Assembly: GCA_032871835.1 (NCBI GenBank)
Contig: CM065299.1
Coordinates: forward strand, 24,693,074-24,757,073
Length of the DNA: 64,000 nucleotides
Origin: Dipteronia dyeriana
Lineage: Eukaryota > Streptophyta > Magnoliopsida > Sapindales > Sapindaceae
Direction: 5' to 3'
The notes beneath the pieces were generated by a model, which was not told the origin of the DNA, made no database searches, and saw only the letters and a program-made list of their open reading frames with translations. Positions within the stretch are counted from its first letter, which is position 1, and each line of letters opens with the position of its first letter. Below, in pieces: positions 33,827 to 43,345 of this stretch. Both the position numbers and the translations under genes were made by a program.

Positions 33827-34114
33827 CTGGTCTCGCCTACCTTAGCTCCTTAAAAGTCAACCACTAGTAAATTCAATTGAAAACAACTGGTTACTTTTTA
33901 TATTTGCTTAATTAGAACATGGAAGGGTAGGGAACTTTTGATTTTTTCTCTCTTGGTGGCATTTGAGAGTGTATTATCTGACTATTCAGAAATCCAACAA
34001 AAGCACTTCAAATACAGGTTCAAAAAATTATATAGCACCATTTTGAGATGGTATTTTAATATTATTAAATGACACCTAAAATTGGTTCCTTCTAAAAATA
34101 CACCCCACAGTAAC

Positions 34115-34955
34115 TGTTGACGATGATTTTTGGATTACGTTTAATTGACCATATATTGAACAAGTGAATACTGATTGATAATCAAATTATGAATCGAGCA
34201 AAATAAATAAGCAAATAAGGTGCAAGATTTTACATGGTAAAACCCCAAGGTGGGGAAACGTCCACGGTTGCTGGTGACGGCAAGAAAAATTCAGTATATT
34301 TGAATTATTACACACACGATCTCTCTTACACTCTTGTAAACTCTTCTTGCATTAACTCTGTCATGAATATTATTTGGGTCGTTTATACATGCATATAACC
34401 CTAATTCGTGTTATACAAATAAGGAAAGTTCCAGTATTTTAATGAAACTCTATCTTATTGGAGTCGTTCTATTCTTCTTTCCTGTTTTGCATCAATCATA
34501 TTCAGGTTGTGTTAGATCTCTCGCTTAATCTGAACTCTGATATCTATAAGGAAGTTTATTTCCTTATCAAAGTGTGTCTCTAGATGCTTTGTTCAAGTCA
34601 GATTTTTTTCTACGTGTTTGAGTCGCAATTGTATTGAATTTGATGTTGTCCACGTGTCACTCAACTGACCATCTACCAACCCCGATCAAACTCCATTTTC
34701 CCCGACCGGTGGTTTGATTCTGACCACAGGTTTTGACCCAATCATTTGGATAATCCTAACCGGATCATCCCTATATGGTCGATCTAATTATCCTAATTGG
34801 ATTATCTCTACCCGATCGTTCAGGTAGTCCCGATCGGATATGAAGTCATCTTTGGTCATCTTATGCGGGTTTAATCTTGCTTACTTTTGGTGAAGTGACA
34901 CCTCGATTCCTGTCTATTGCGGATGTGCCATATTCTCCAAATTATACCAAAAACA
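34115..34955. mobile_element. Solo LTR nested in the MULE-like element
   Basis: Starts TGTTGACGATG and ends CCAAAAACA, with target duplication GTAAC at 34110-34114 and 34956-34960. There is no internal region or second LTR. It contains AAAACCCCAAGGTGGGGAAA near 34241, typical LTR-like palindromic sequence. The orientation is not determined. Confidence 0.8.
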
Positions 34956-34992
34956 GTAACCTTTTTCACTATTTTTTTTTCAAAACCCTCTA

Positions 34993-35610
34993 TCAGAGGT
35001 TAGTTCGACCTCCAATGGAGGTCGAACTAACCTCTAATGGAGGTTGAAATCAACCTTTAATGGAGGTCGAAATCGACATTAAGAAGAAGATGAAAAAAAA
35101 TTGGAAAAAAAATTTAGGTAATTTTTGAGATTTTTCAGGTAATGTTCAAGATTTTTCAGGTATTTTCGAGACTTTTCAGGTAATATTCAAAAAAATTTAG
35201 GTAATTTTTGATACTTTTTTATATATTTATGTGACTTTTCATGTAGTTTTCGAGACTTTTGGTAATTTTCGAGATTTTCTAGGTAAAAATGAAATTTTCA
35301 AAATGACCAAATCCAAAAGTCTCGAAAAATTTCATTTTTCCCTGAAAGTCTCGAAAATTTCCAAAATGTCTTGAAAATGACCAAAAATCTTAAAAAAATT
35401 ACATTTTTACCGAGAAAGTCTCAAAAATTACTAAAAAGTCTCGGAAACTACCTGAAAAGTGTCGAAAATTACTTAAAGAAACTTCAAATATTTTTTCATC
35501 TTCTTCTTAATCGACCTCATTTGGAGGTCGATTTTGACCTCCAATAATGGAGGTCAAATTTAATCTCCAATGGAGGTCTGTTCTGTTCATAAGACCTCCA
35601 ATGGAAGCAG
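34993..35610. repeat. Large foldback with nested GACCTCCAATGGAGGTC palindromes
   Basis: The left arm (34993-35100) contains TCGACCTCCAATGGAGGTCG units and ATTAAGAAGAAGATGAAAAA. The right arm (35490-35610) contains the inverse, TTTTTCATCTTCTTCTTAAT, followed by more ACCTCCAATGGAGGT units. Each unit is itself a near-perfect palindrome. Between the arms are repeats of AGGTAATTTTTGAGATTTTT and their inverse (CTCGAAAATT). Transcribed, it would form a long double-stranded RNA. Confidence 0.85.
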
Positions 35611-35866
35611 ATGAAAAAGATAAAAAAAAAACTGAAAAGTAAATAAAATATAAATGTAAAAGTAAGGGAATTTTTGAGAGTTTACTTACTTTGGTGTCTT
35701 TAAAACTTTAGTTATTAAAGTGGTGACACTCATGAAACACCGACTCAAAAGAGTGACAAAATGCCTATTTCTCCCTTCAAATACATGTAATAATTAATAT
35801 GTACAATTTCAATGACGATAGTATCTTAGATTTGTAGTTCATCTTGTAACGTTGCTTATTGAAATA

Positions 35867-36717
35867 AGGGAAAATTGCATAAACTTCTCACAAGTTTAGG
35901 CAATATTTTACTCGGGGCCAAAAGTTGTCATAATTGCACAGACATTCCTAGAATCTGTTGACTAACTAATTAAAGGGTTAAAATGTCTTTTTTATAGCAA
36001 TAATAATTAAAAGTTTATGAAATCGTAAAACTAACCCAACATTTTTAAAAATTTTAAAATAATGAAATAAAAATTACAAATGAGACCGAAAACTATTTAA
36101 AATTGAAATGTGAAAATAATTAAAAAAAACAAAAAAATTAAAAATTAAAGAAGTCATTGGCGGTCTCCACCACCAGTAAAAGGATACCAAATCTCCTCAC
36201 CAAAGTGGAGATTGCACAGATCTCATTTGATTTCTAGAGGAGATCTACACGACCTCCTCCAATTTGGAAGAGGATTGTGCGATCTCCTCCTAATATCGGA
36301 GGAGATTCGTGCATCTCTAATTGAAAGAGATTAGCGCGTCTCTTCTGATTCAGAGGAGATCTGTGCAATCTTTTCTTGAAAACATAGGAGTTTGTGTGAC
36401 AAATCTAATTTGGTGGAGATCTATGCGATCTCCTCTCGATCGGAGGAGATCGACAATCTCCTCTTTAGTGAGAAGATGCCGGTCTCCTCCCTCATCCGAC
36501 GGTAGATTCCCCCTCCAGTTCTTTTATTTTTTTTGTAAAAAAAATAATTCTAAATTTACTAATTAGGGCATTTTGGTTATTTCACAAGTAAGAGTCGGTT
36601 AAACATCAAGTCTAACATTTTTCAATGGATTTTTGAGGAAGTTTGTACAATTATGACAAAAGTTGTAGTTCAGTTCTATATTATCTTAACTCGTGGAAAG
36701 TTTATGCAATTTTCCCT
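35867..36717. mobile_element. MULE/MITE-type element with about 30-bp terminal inverted repeats
   Basis: Both ends carry AGGGAAAATTGCATAAACTT with a further imperfectly matching 12 bases. The related flank of GST copy 2 reads uninterrupted (GTTGCTTATTTAAAGAATTC, about 26962), which proves an insertion here. The target duplication is not clear. The inside has GATCTCCTCC/GGAGGAGATC inverted motifs and no protein. Confidence 0.8.
36150..36500. repeat. Cluster of GATCTCCTC / GGAGGAGATC inverted motifs
   Basis: At least ten occurrences of CTCCTC or GAGGAG paired as short hairpins, for example GATCTCCTCCTAATATCGGAGGAGATTC at about 36279-36306 (long motif summarised by its ends). Each hairpin has a 6-12 base arm with a short loop. 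They lie inside the element at 35867-36717. Confidence 0.75.
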
Positions 36718-37699
36718 CTAAAGAATTCAAATTGACAACAAAACTTGCAAGAGGTCAAGACAATACCCTTAGTTCAGAATTTAGATCCAAAATGACACAA
36801 ATAGACAAATATAGTATTTCACAAATAGACCCGTATAGCGAATCCATTTGACGAATATGACCATGAAAGATCATATTGAGAAAGTAAGAAATTTCACTAA
36901 AAAAATACAAGGAGCAATGCAATATCACGATTCATGTGAGAAAAGCTCGCTTGTGCTTGCCCAATCAAATCATGTTACTTGGATTAGAGTGTAACGGTGC
37001 TTATGGCCTCATACCACTATGATAAGTTTGAGAGATAATACATTTAGTTTCAAGTGAAATAAATGACCGCATTCAATGTGGAAATTTTGTCTTTAACCAT
37101 ATATGAAAGTTTAATTGTTAATAACTACATTTAAAAAAAAGATCAATTTATATCTATAAATTATAAAAATACCCTTACAACTTAGCTTTTTGAAAAAAAA
37201 AATTATAAGAAACTTGAAATCTAGAGAAAAAACATGAAATGTTGCAAACAAAACTTGAAATGTTGAAACAAACTTGAAATGTCAATATTTGTTTTCAAAG
37301 AAAAATTTAATAAAACAACTCCTCTAAAATCATGTTTTTAACTATTTATATGGTAAAATTACCGAAACCACCAACCTAGTTTTCAGTAAATGTCCTTCAT
37401 CACATAGGGTTTTATTTTTTTTTGCCTTCGTTGAATAGTACCGTAGGCGAGGGAAAGCTATGGCGGCATTGTCTCCAAGTTGCTTGGTTCACGAAACCAA
37501 GACGACTTCACCTGGTTCGCGAAGCCAGATGACTTCGTCTGCTTCGTGCAGCCTAGGCAGTGAACCGTCGGGGCCGTATGGGCTTGAAGGCACACGCCCA
37601 ACCGACGTTGTCCGACGAAGGGCTTGACGGGATAGAGAGAAAAGAGGAGAGAGAGAGAGAGTTTGATGATTGTTTTTATATGAGGGTATTCAAGTATTT
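36718..37699. other. 3' flank of GST copy 3 and target of the CRM-like element
   Basis: No gene. 36718-36960 continues the flank shared with copy 2. At 37050-37140 starts a sequence that is inversely repeated at about 43245-43345, beyond the CRM-like element. At 37475-37560 three short units around TGGTTCGCGAAGCCAG and GACGACTTC form small hairpins in a GC-rich island. Confidence 0.55.
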
Positions 37700-38228
37700 T
37701 GACGCAGTGAAAACGTAACAAGAATTAGACCGACGTCTAAATTCTTTTGAAAAACTGGAATCCACCAGAATAAAGTTAAAACTTCTGAAATTTTATTGAA
37801 TCATAAGCTATCGAGCCTTTCGGCTTACAAAGCTATTTAAAGCGAAAGAGCCCTAACCCGAATCCTTGTTGGACAAGAAACGGAATTACATACCAAAAGC
37901 TGCCATAAATAGTGAAACTGCCAAAAATAGCGAAATCACACAAGTTACGGAAATAAAATATACTAGCGACCATAAACAAGCTGGAATTAACGGTAGGCAA
38001 TTCTGGCTTGTCAAAGTCAACTTATGATAAAAATGGAAATTTCCCAAAAAGGAAAGAATTGCGATTTCGGGCCTAAATGATGGAATTTGGCCGAAAAAGG
38101 ACGTGCCTCAACACCAAAGGTGTTGACTTATGAAGATCTCGCCGATTCCCTTCAATTAAGGTCATTTAATCTTGGATTTAGAATGGTCCCACCAAGCCAT
38201 GTAGGACTCAGCCACTTGTTCTACATCA
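37700..38228 (-). repeat. 3' LTR of the CRM-like element
   Basis: Begins (minus strand) TGATGTAGAACAAGTGG at 38228. The last 22 or so codons of pol lie inside it, ending at TAA 38164-38162. Near-identical to 42715-43244. Confidence 0.9.
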
Positions 38229-39531
38229 GTCCCCTCTACTTGCAAAGAACTTGACCTCGAGTTAGGCATAGGATAAAGAGGCTCTTCTGCATGATACTGG
38301 AACAAATCAGCAACATTGAAGGTATTGGAAATTCCCATGGTCTCAGGTAAGTCGATCACATATGCATTATCATTGATCTTTTTCAGAATCTGATACGGAC
38401 CATATTTCTTGGGCTTCAGTTTGTTATAAGTCCCAACTGGGAACCTTTCTTTACGTAAGAAAACCATTACTGAGTCGCCCTCCTCAAACACCTTCCGACG
38501 CCTATGCTTGTCTGCAGCTGCCTTGTATTTCACATTGGTTTCTTCCAGTTTCTGTCTCACCTCCGCTTGCACCGCTTGAGCCTAAGTAGCCATGTTTTCT
38601 ACAGCAACACTAACTCTTGGACCCTTTGGTAAATGAATTAAATTCACAGTGTGTTTTGGTGGTGACACATATGTCATAGCAAAAGGAGATTTTTCAGTGG
38701 CACTTTATACATCACTATTGTAGGCAAACTCAACTTGAGGCAATGCATGATCCCACTGTTTTGGCTTATCTCCGCAAACGCAATGGACCATATTTTCCAA
38801 GGTTCTATTCGTCACTTCCGTTTGTCCATCAGCTTGTGGGTGAGCAGTAGTACTTCGTTTCTGAGATGTATTGAACATTTTCCATAAGGTCAGCCAAAAG
38901 TGGCTAAGGAATTTCATGTCACGATCAGAGGTAATTGACTGCGGTACCCCATGTAGTCGGACCACTTCTCTGAAAAATAGTCGGACTATGTGTGAAGCAT
39001 CAGAAGTCTTCCGCCAAGGGATAAAGTGAGCCATTTTAGAAAACCTGTCAACCACCACGAAAACCGAATCTACTCCTCGCTGGGTACAGGATAGTCCCAA
39101 CACAAAATCCATAGACAAGTCCTCCCAGATATTGTTAGGAACAGGTAAAGGCATATAAAGACTAGTATTTTATGACTGACATTTAGACACCTGACAAGTG
39201 TAACATCTCTGCATAAAATTTCCAACATCTCGTTTCAGTTGTGTCGTCCCTCCAAGCTAGCCACCGTTTTGTCTCGTGCCAAGTGTCCACTCAATCCACC
39301 ACTGTGCAAGTCTCTGATTAATTTCTCCCGTAGAGACGTTCTGAGAATACACAAACGATTGCCACGAAATAGATACCCATCATTTTCATGAAAATCACTG
39401 ATAGGCTGTTTTTCAATACACTTGGACCAGATTTCCTTGAAATCTTTATCCTCTTCATACAACTCCTTCAGAGAATCAAACCCAACAATCTCATGAGCTA
39501 GGGTTACGAGCAGGGTGGCACGGTGGCTCAA
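38162..39531 (-). pseudogene. CRM-like element integrase with C-terminus in the LTR
   Basis: 39531-39235 carries SGHLARDKT, part of the zinc-binding region, after the RNase H tail. 39154-38705 carries the catalytic core: [12 protein letters not shown] (first Asp), [19 protein letters not shown] (second Asp) and [19 protein letters not shown] (Glu). 38572-38162 is the C-terminal domain ([20 protein letters not shown]) plus the tail [20 protein letters not shown]. That tail is encoded from 38228 downward by the 3' LTR itself. The catalytic triad is kept, but stops at about 38703, 38576 and near 39166, and a shift near 39235, kill the gene. Confidence 0.88.
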
Positions 39532-39543
39532 TGCATCAGCAAC

Positions 39544-41502
39544 TCAGTTCAGAACCTTTGATTTGTGCTTGATAACAAAAGGAAATTTCTGAAGGAAAGT
39601 GGCACACCTGATATGCATGTTGTCCAAGTTCTTCGGACTGTTGATAAACTTCAAAGCTTGATGGTCGGTGTACAATACAAACTCCATCTGTACTAGATAA
39701 TGTTCCCAGTGCTTCAAGGCTCGGACCACTGCTTAGAACTCCTAATCATAAGTACTCCACTTCTGGCGAGCTTCACTTAATTTCTCGCTAAAAAAAGCTA
39801 CTGGTCACTTTTCTAGGGACAGCACAGCTCCAATTAACACCTCACTAGCATCGCACTCCACTTCAAAAATCTTCTCAAAACTGGGTAGAGCCAGTACTGG
39901 TGCAGTACACAATTTCTCCTTGATTAACGTAAAACTCATCTCTGCTTCTTCTCCCCACTGAAACCAACCATTCTTCATGCATTCTGTTATCGGTGCCATG
40001 ACAGTGCTGAAATTTTGAATAAACCGGCGATAGAAAGTAGCTAAGCCATGAAAGGTACGAACTTCACTTACGGTTTTCGGCGCATGCCATTCTCGAATTG
40101 CTCGCACCTTCTCTTCGTCCAGATGAATTCCTTCTGAACTCAACAAACTGTTGGTCATAAAACTGCATTTCTTCAGATTAGGAAATAGTTGATTTTCTTG
40201 TAAAACTTTTAATACCTCTCGCAGCTGCTCAACATGCTCTTCTTCAGTCTTACTATAAATAAGAATGTCATCAAAATAAACCATAACAAACTTTCCCACA
40301 AAACGCCTCAATACCTGATTCATAACCCGCATGAAAGTAATGGGTGCATTTGATAAACCGAAGGGCATGACCAACCACTCATACAAACCATCCTTGCTTT
40401 TAAACGCCATTTCCATTCATCCCCAGGTCTGACCCAAATTTGGGTGATACCCACTACGTAGATCAATCTTCAAAAATAGCTTTGAACCCTCCAATTGATC
40501 CAACATGTCATCTAAGCAGGGAATCGAGAATCGGTACTTGACGGTTATCTTGTTGATAGCTCGACTGTCCACGCACATACACCAACTCTCATCCTTCTTT
40601 GGTGTCAGCAATGCAGGAACTGCACACGGGCTCATACTTTTGCGTATGAAACCCTTCTGCAATAATTCTTCTATTTTCTCCCGCAGAATCTCATTCTCTT
40701 TTAGACTCATCCGGTAATGTGGCAGATTGGGCAAACTCGTCCCAGGAATAAGATCTATATGGTGCTGAATGTCTCTTAATGGCGGTAAGTTGTTGGGCAA
40801 ATCTTCTGAAGTAATGTCCCTGAATTGTTCTAGCAACGGTTGTATTTTCTCAGGAACAATTACGGTCGATGTTTCTTTCTCTTCTACCACAAGAACTTTA
40901 ACCATTAAAGCATAGATCTCCTGTGCATTCTTAACATATGTCACAAATTCTGTGTCGGATCTGGTCACAGTTAAAAAAGACTGCTTCTCCACTACAAAGG
41001 GCTTGTTAGGCACTGTCTGACGTTTGGAAGGAGCCATAGCAATTTTATGTGACCCCCAAGTAAATAAATAAGTGTTATCCCGACCCCTATAAGTAATATC
41101 AACATCATACTGCCATGGCCGACCCAACAAAACATGGCTATCATCCATATTAATCACATCACAAACTACATCCTCCTTATATATCTTACCAATAGAAATA
41201 GGAACATGACAAATATCAGTTACCTTTACTGTCGATCCCTTCTTGATCCAGCCAATTGTATATGGACTGGGATGTTTCTCAGTTGGAAACTTCAGATGTT
41301 CCACCAACCTCTTTGCGAAAAAGTTCTCGCAACTTCCACTGTCCACGGTCAGGTCACAGACTTTCTGACTGATTATGCAGCAAGATTGAAATATATTGTT
41401 ACGCTGACTGAGGTCCTCTTGTTTCGGTGCGTACAACACCCGTTGCACCACATAATTAACCCGCTCACCATCTTCTTCAGCGAATTCTGCTCCCTCATAC
41501 AA
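39544..41502 (-). pseudogene. CRM-like element protease, reverse transcriptase and RNase H
   Basis: 41502-40417 contains [20 protein letters not shown] (protease, Asp-Ser-Gly) and the RT start [20 protein letters not shown] and [12 protein letters not shown]. 40416-39805 contains [20 protein letters not shown] and [18 protein letters not shown] (catalytic FDD box), and the RNase H start [20 protein letters not shown]. 39729-39544 is the remaining RNase H ([20 protein letters not shown]). Stops separate the pieces. Catalytic residues of RT remain. Confidence 0.9.
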
Positions 41503-41559
41503 GTCCCCTTCTTCTTCGTACTCAGGAACATCTGGATCTTATTCATATCCTTCTACCCA

Positions 41560-42393
41560 ATTTACTGGTCGACGATCAGGACACGTATTTGAATGATGAC
41601 CAGGTTTTCTACATCTGTAACAAGTTCCCGGTGTAGGTCAAACATAGGGATTTGAATTCGGATTTGGATTTGGATTTGGATTTGGATTTCTAGACACGTT
41701 TCTGTTGGCTGGTGCTGTTGTTTGATTTCTACTACTATCCTCTTCTCTACTAGCTCCTTTTGGTTGGTTCGCTGGAACCGATGAATGAACACCCTTGTCT
41801 CTGTTAGGGGATGATGACTCAGGATTATTCCTTCGAAAACCAGGGTTTTCGACTCTACGTTCCAGCAACTCGGCCTTTAGCGCCATGTTATTAGCTTCAT
41901 CCACGGTCCACAACACTTAAAGTTCGATCTTGTCCCGAAGTGACGACCTCAACCCATTGAGATATCTGGATACACGTTGCCCCTCTGTTTTACTCAAGTT
42001 ATTTCGCTCCGAGAGCCTAAAAAACTCTGCTATGTAATCAAACACCGACTTGTTCCCCTGCGAACAGTTTTGAAACAACTGAAATAGATACTGCTCATAA
42101 TCTGGTGGCAGAAACCTACCCACCATAAGCTGCTTCATTCTACGCCATGTTCTTACAATCGCCTTTCCTTGTCGTTGACGGTTCTTCTGCAATTGATCCC
42201 ACCAGGTTGCAGCCCCTCTTTTCAGTCTAAATGTGACAAATCTGACCATCTTCTCTTCTGGAATCTCCAACATCTCGAATAACCACTCTACTTCTGTGAT
42301 CCAGTCAAGAAAATCTTCTACACGCAGATTTCCATTAAAGCTTGGAAGATCTGCCTTTAACTGGTAGTCATCATGCTCTCTAGATCGTCTCAC
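41560..42393 (-). pseudogene. CRM-like element gag with zinc knuckle
   Basis: 42393-41917 reads [40 protein letters not shown] and [20 protein letters not shown], the gag core common to this group in plants. A stop at 41917 is followed by VLWTVDEANNMALKAELLER, a Pro-Asn repeat (NPNPNPNPNP), a stop after SNPYV, and the zinc knuckle [14 protein letters not shown] (Cys-x2-Cys-x4-His-x4-Cys) at about 41582-41623. The knuckle is intact and would bind element RNA. Confidence 0.9.
41641..41690 (-). repeat. GGATTT hexanucleotide repeat in gag
   Basis: Plus-strand (GGATTT)n-like run, translated on the minus strand as alternating Asn-Pro. It is a slippage-prone site inside the gag linker. Confidence 0.8.
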
Positions 42394-42700
42394 TGGTTGA
42401 ATAACACCATATCCTCCATCTCCTTCATCTTCAGAATCATCCTCACTATCAGGTTGATGACGAGAGAGACGTCTTCTGTTAACACGTTGGCCTCGGGCAA
42501 ATCCCTCAGCTCACACTCTGTTATCCAGTTGCAGCTGCCTGTTGTTAGTGTTGAGGTTCATCCCGACAAGTAGTTCACGAATCTCCCTTAGCTGTTGTCA
42601 TTGTTCCTCCACCACTGTCCATAAGGCCTCCACCCCACGATCACCGTCAGTAGGGTTTGTCTCCTGCTCCGTTAGTTGACATCGAGATCGGTAAATCAGT

Positions 42701-42712
42701 GCTCTGATACCA
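42701..42712 (-). promoter_or_regulatory. Primer-binding site of the CRM-like element
   Basis: Minus strand TGGTATCAGAGC, complementary to the 3' end of initiator tRNA-Met, two bases inside the 5' LTR. Confidence 0.92.
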
Positions 42713-42714
42713 AT

Positions 42715-43244
42715 TGACGCAGTGAAAACGTAACAAGAATTAGACCGACGTCTAAATTCTTTTAAAAAACTGGAATCCACCAGAATAAAGTTAAAACTTC
42801 TGAAATTTTATTGAATCATAAGCTATCGAGCATTTCGGCTTACAATGCTATTTAAAGCGAAAGAGCCCTAACCCGAATCCTTGTTGGACAAGAAACGAGA
42901 TTACATACCAAAAGCTGCCATAAATAGCAAAACTGTCAAAAATAGCGAAATCACAAAAGTAACGGAAATAAAATATACTAACGACCATAAACAAGCCGGA
43001 ATTAACAGTAGGCAATTCTGGCTTGTCAAATTCAACATATGATAAAAATGGAAATTTTCCAAAAAGGAAAGAATTGCGATTTCGGGGCTTAAATGATGGA
43101 ATTTGGCCTAAAAAAGACGTGTCAAAACACCGAAGGTGTTGACTTCTGAAGATCTCGTCGATTCCCTTCAATTAAGGTCATTTAATCTTGGATTTAGGAT
43201 GGTCCCACCAAGCCATGTAGGACTCAGCCACTTGTTCTACATCA
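42715..43244 (-). repeat. 5' LTR of the CRM-like element
   Basis: Partner of 37700-38228. It also contains the short sequence that in the 3' copy encodes the pol C-terminus. Confidence 0.9.
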
Positions 43245-43345
43245 TATTTTATCAAAAATATAGTTATTAACAATTAAATTCATTATGTCGTTAAAAACAA
43301 AAGTTTAATGTTTTGGGAGGTCACTTTTGATTTTTCTCTCTAGTT

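Larger units (their letters stand above)
30566..33869 (+). pseudogene. Tau-class GST pseudogene split by three insertions (copy 3)
   Basis: ATG 30566 starts [14 protein letters not shown], where an extra T shifts the frame (CTRIEWA is in the next frame). A TRIM interrupts at 30633. GST resumes at 31503: [20 protein letters not shown] and [10 protein letters not shown], then a deletion fuses it to the helical domain (SFAFLEKQIEGKKYFGGEDI, to 31798). A solo-LTR-like insert occupies 31799-32340. GST continues MELLDADKFPTVHEWTRRFD and DCLPPRQKFVNY (to about 32485), then a third insert. The C-terminus SLAYLSSLKVNH ends at TAG about 33869. The enzyme family is clear and the copy is dead. Confidence 0.88.
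34017..35774. mobile_element. MULE-like element with 11-bp TSD, containing a nested solo LTR
   Basis: CTTCAAATACA occurs directly outside both ends (34006-34016 and 35775-35785). The homologous site next to GST copy 2 (CACTTCAAATAATGGC, about 26892) is uninterrupted. The ends share a weak inverted similarity (TAGCACCATTTTGAGATGG versus TAGGCATTTTGTCACTC). An 11-bp duplication fits Mutator-like elements (9-11 bp). Without the nested LTR it would be about 910 bp. It contains a large foldback structure. Confidence 0.7.
37700..43244 (-). mobile_element. CRM-like Ty3/gypsy retrotransposon, minus strand
   Basis: LTRs of about 530 bp (37700-38228 and 42715-43244) start TGATGTAGAACAAG and end CACTGCGTCA on the element strand. 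The target duplication is TATTT at 37695-37699 and 43245-43249. The primer-binding site is at 42701-42712. Gag, protease, RT, RNase H and integrase follow in order but with many stops and shifts. There is no chromodomain; instead the integrase C-terminus runs into the 3' LTR. That feature and the gag type are like centromeric-retrotransposon (CRM) chromoviruses, but the lineage is a judgement by eye. LTRs differ by only a few per cent, so insertion was relatively recent. Confidence 0.88.
37050..43345. repeat. Outer inverted repeat bracketing the CRM-like element
   Basis: GTTTAATTGTTAATAACTAC at about 37107-37130 is matched in inverse orientation by ATAGTTATTAACAATTAAAT at about 43260-43280. 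Similarity extends outward for tens of bases (GGTCATTT and GGTCACTT). The two arms look like the terminal inverted repeats of an older DNA element of about 750 bp into which the 5.5-kb retrotransposon jumped. Confidence 0.6.

Noticed and set aside
36321..36566. 81-codon Arg/Ser-rich frame
   Set aside because: It coincides with the GGAGGAGATC hairpin cluster; codon pattern follows the repeat, not a protein.
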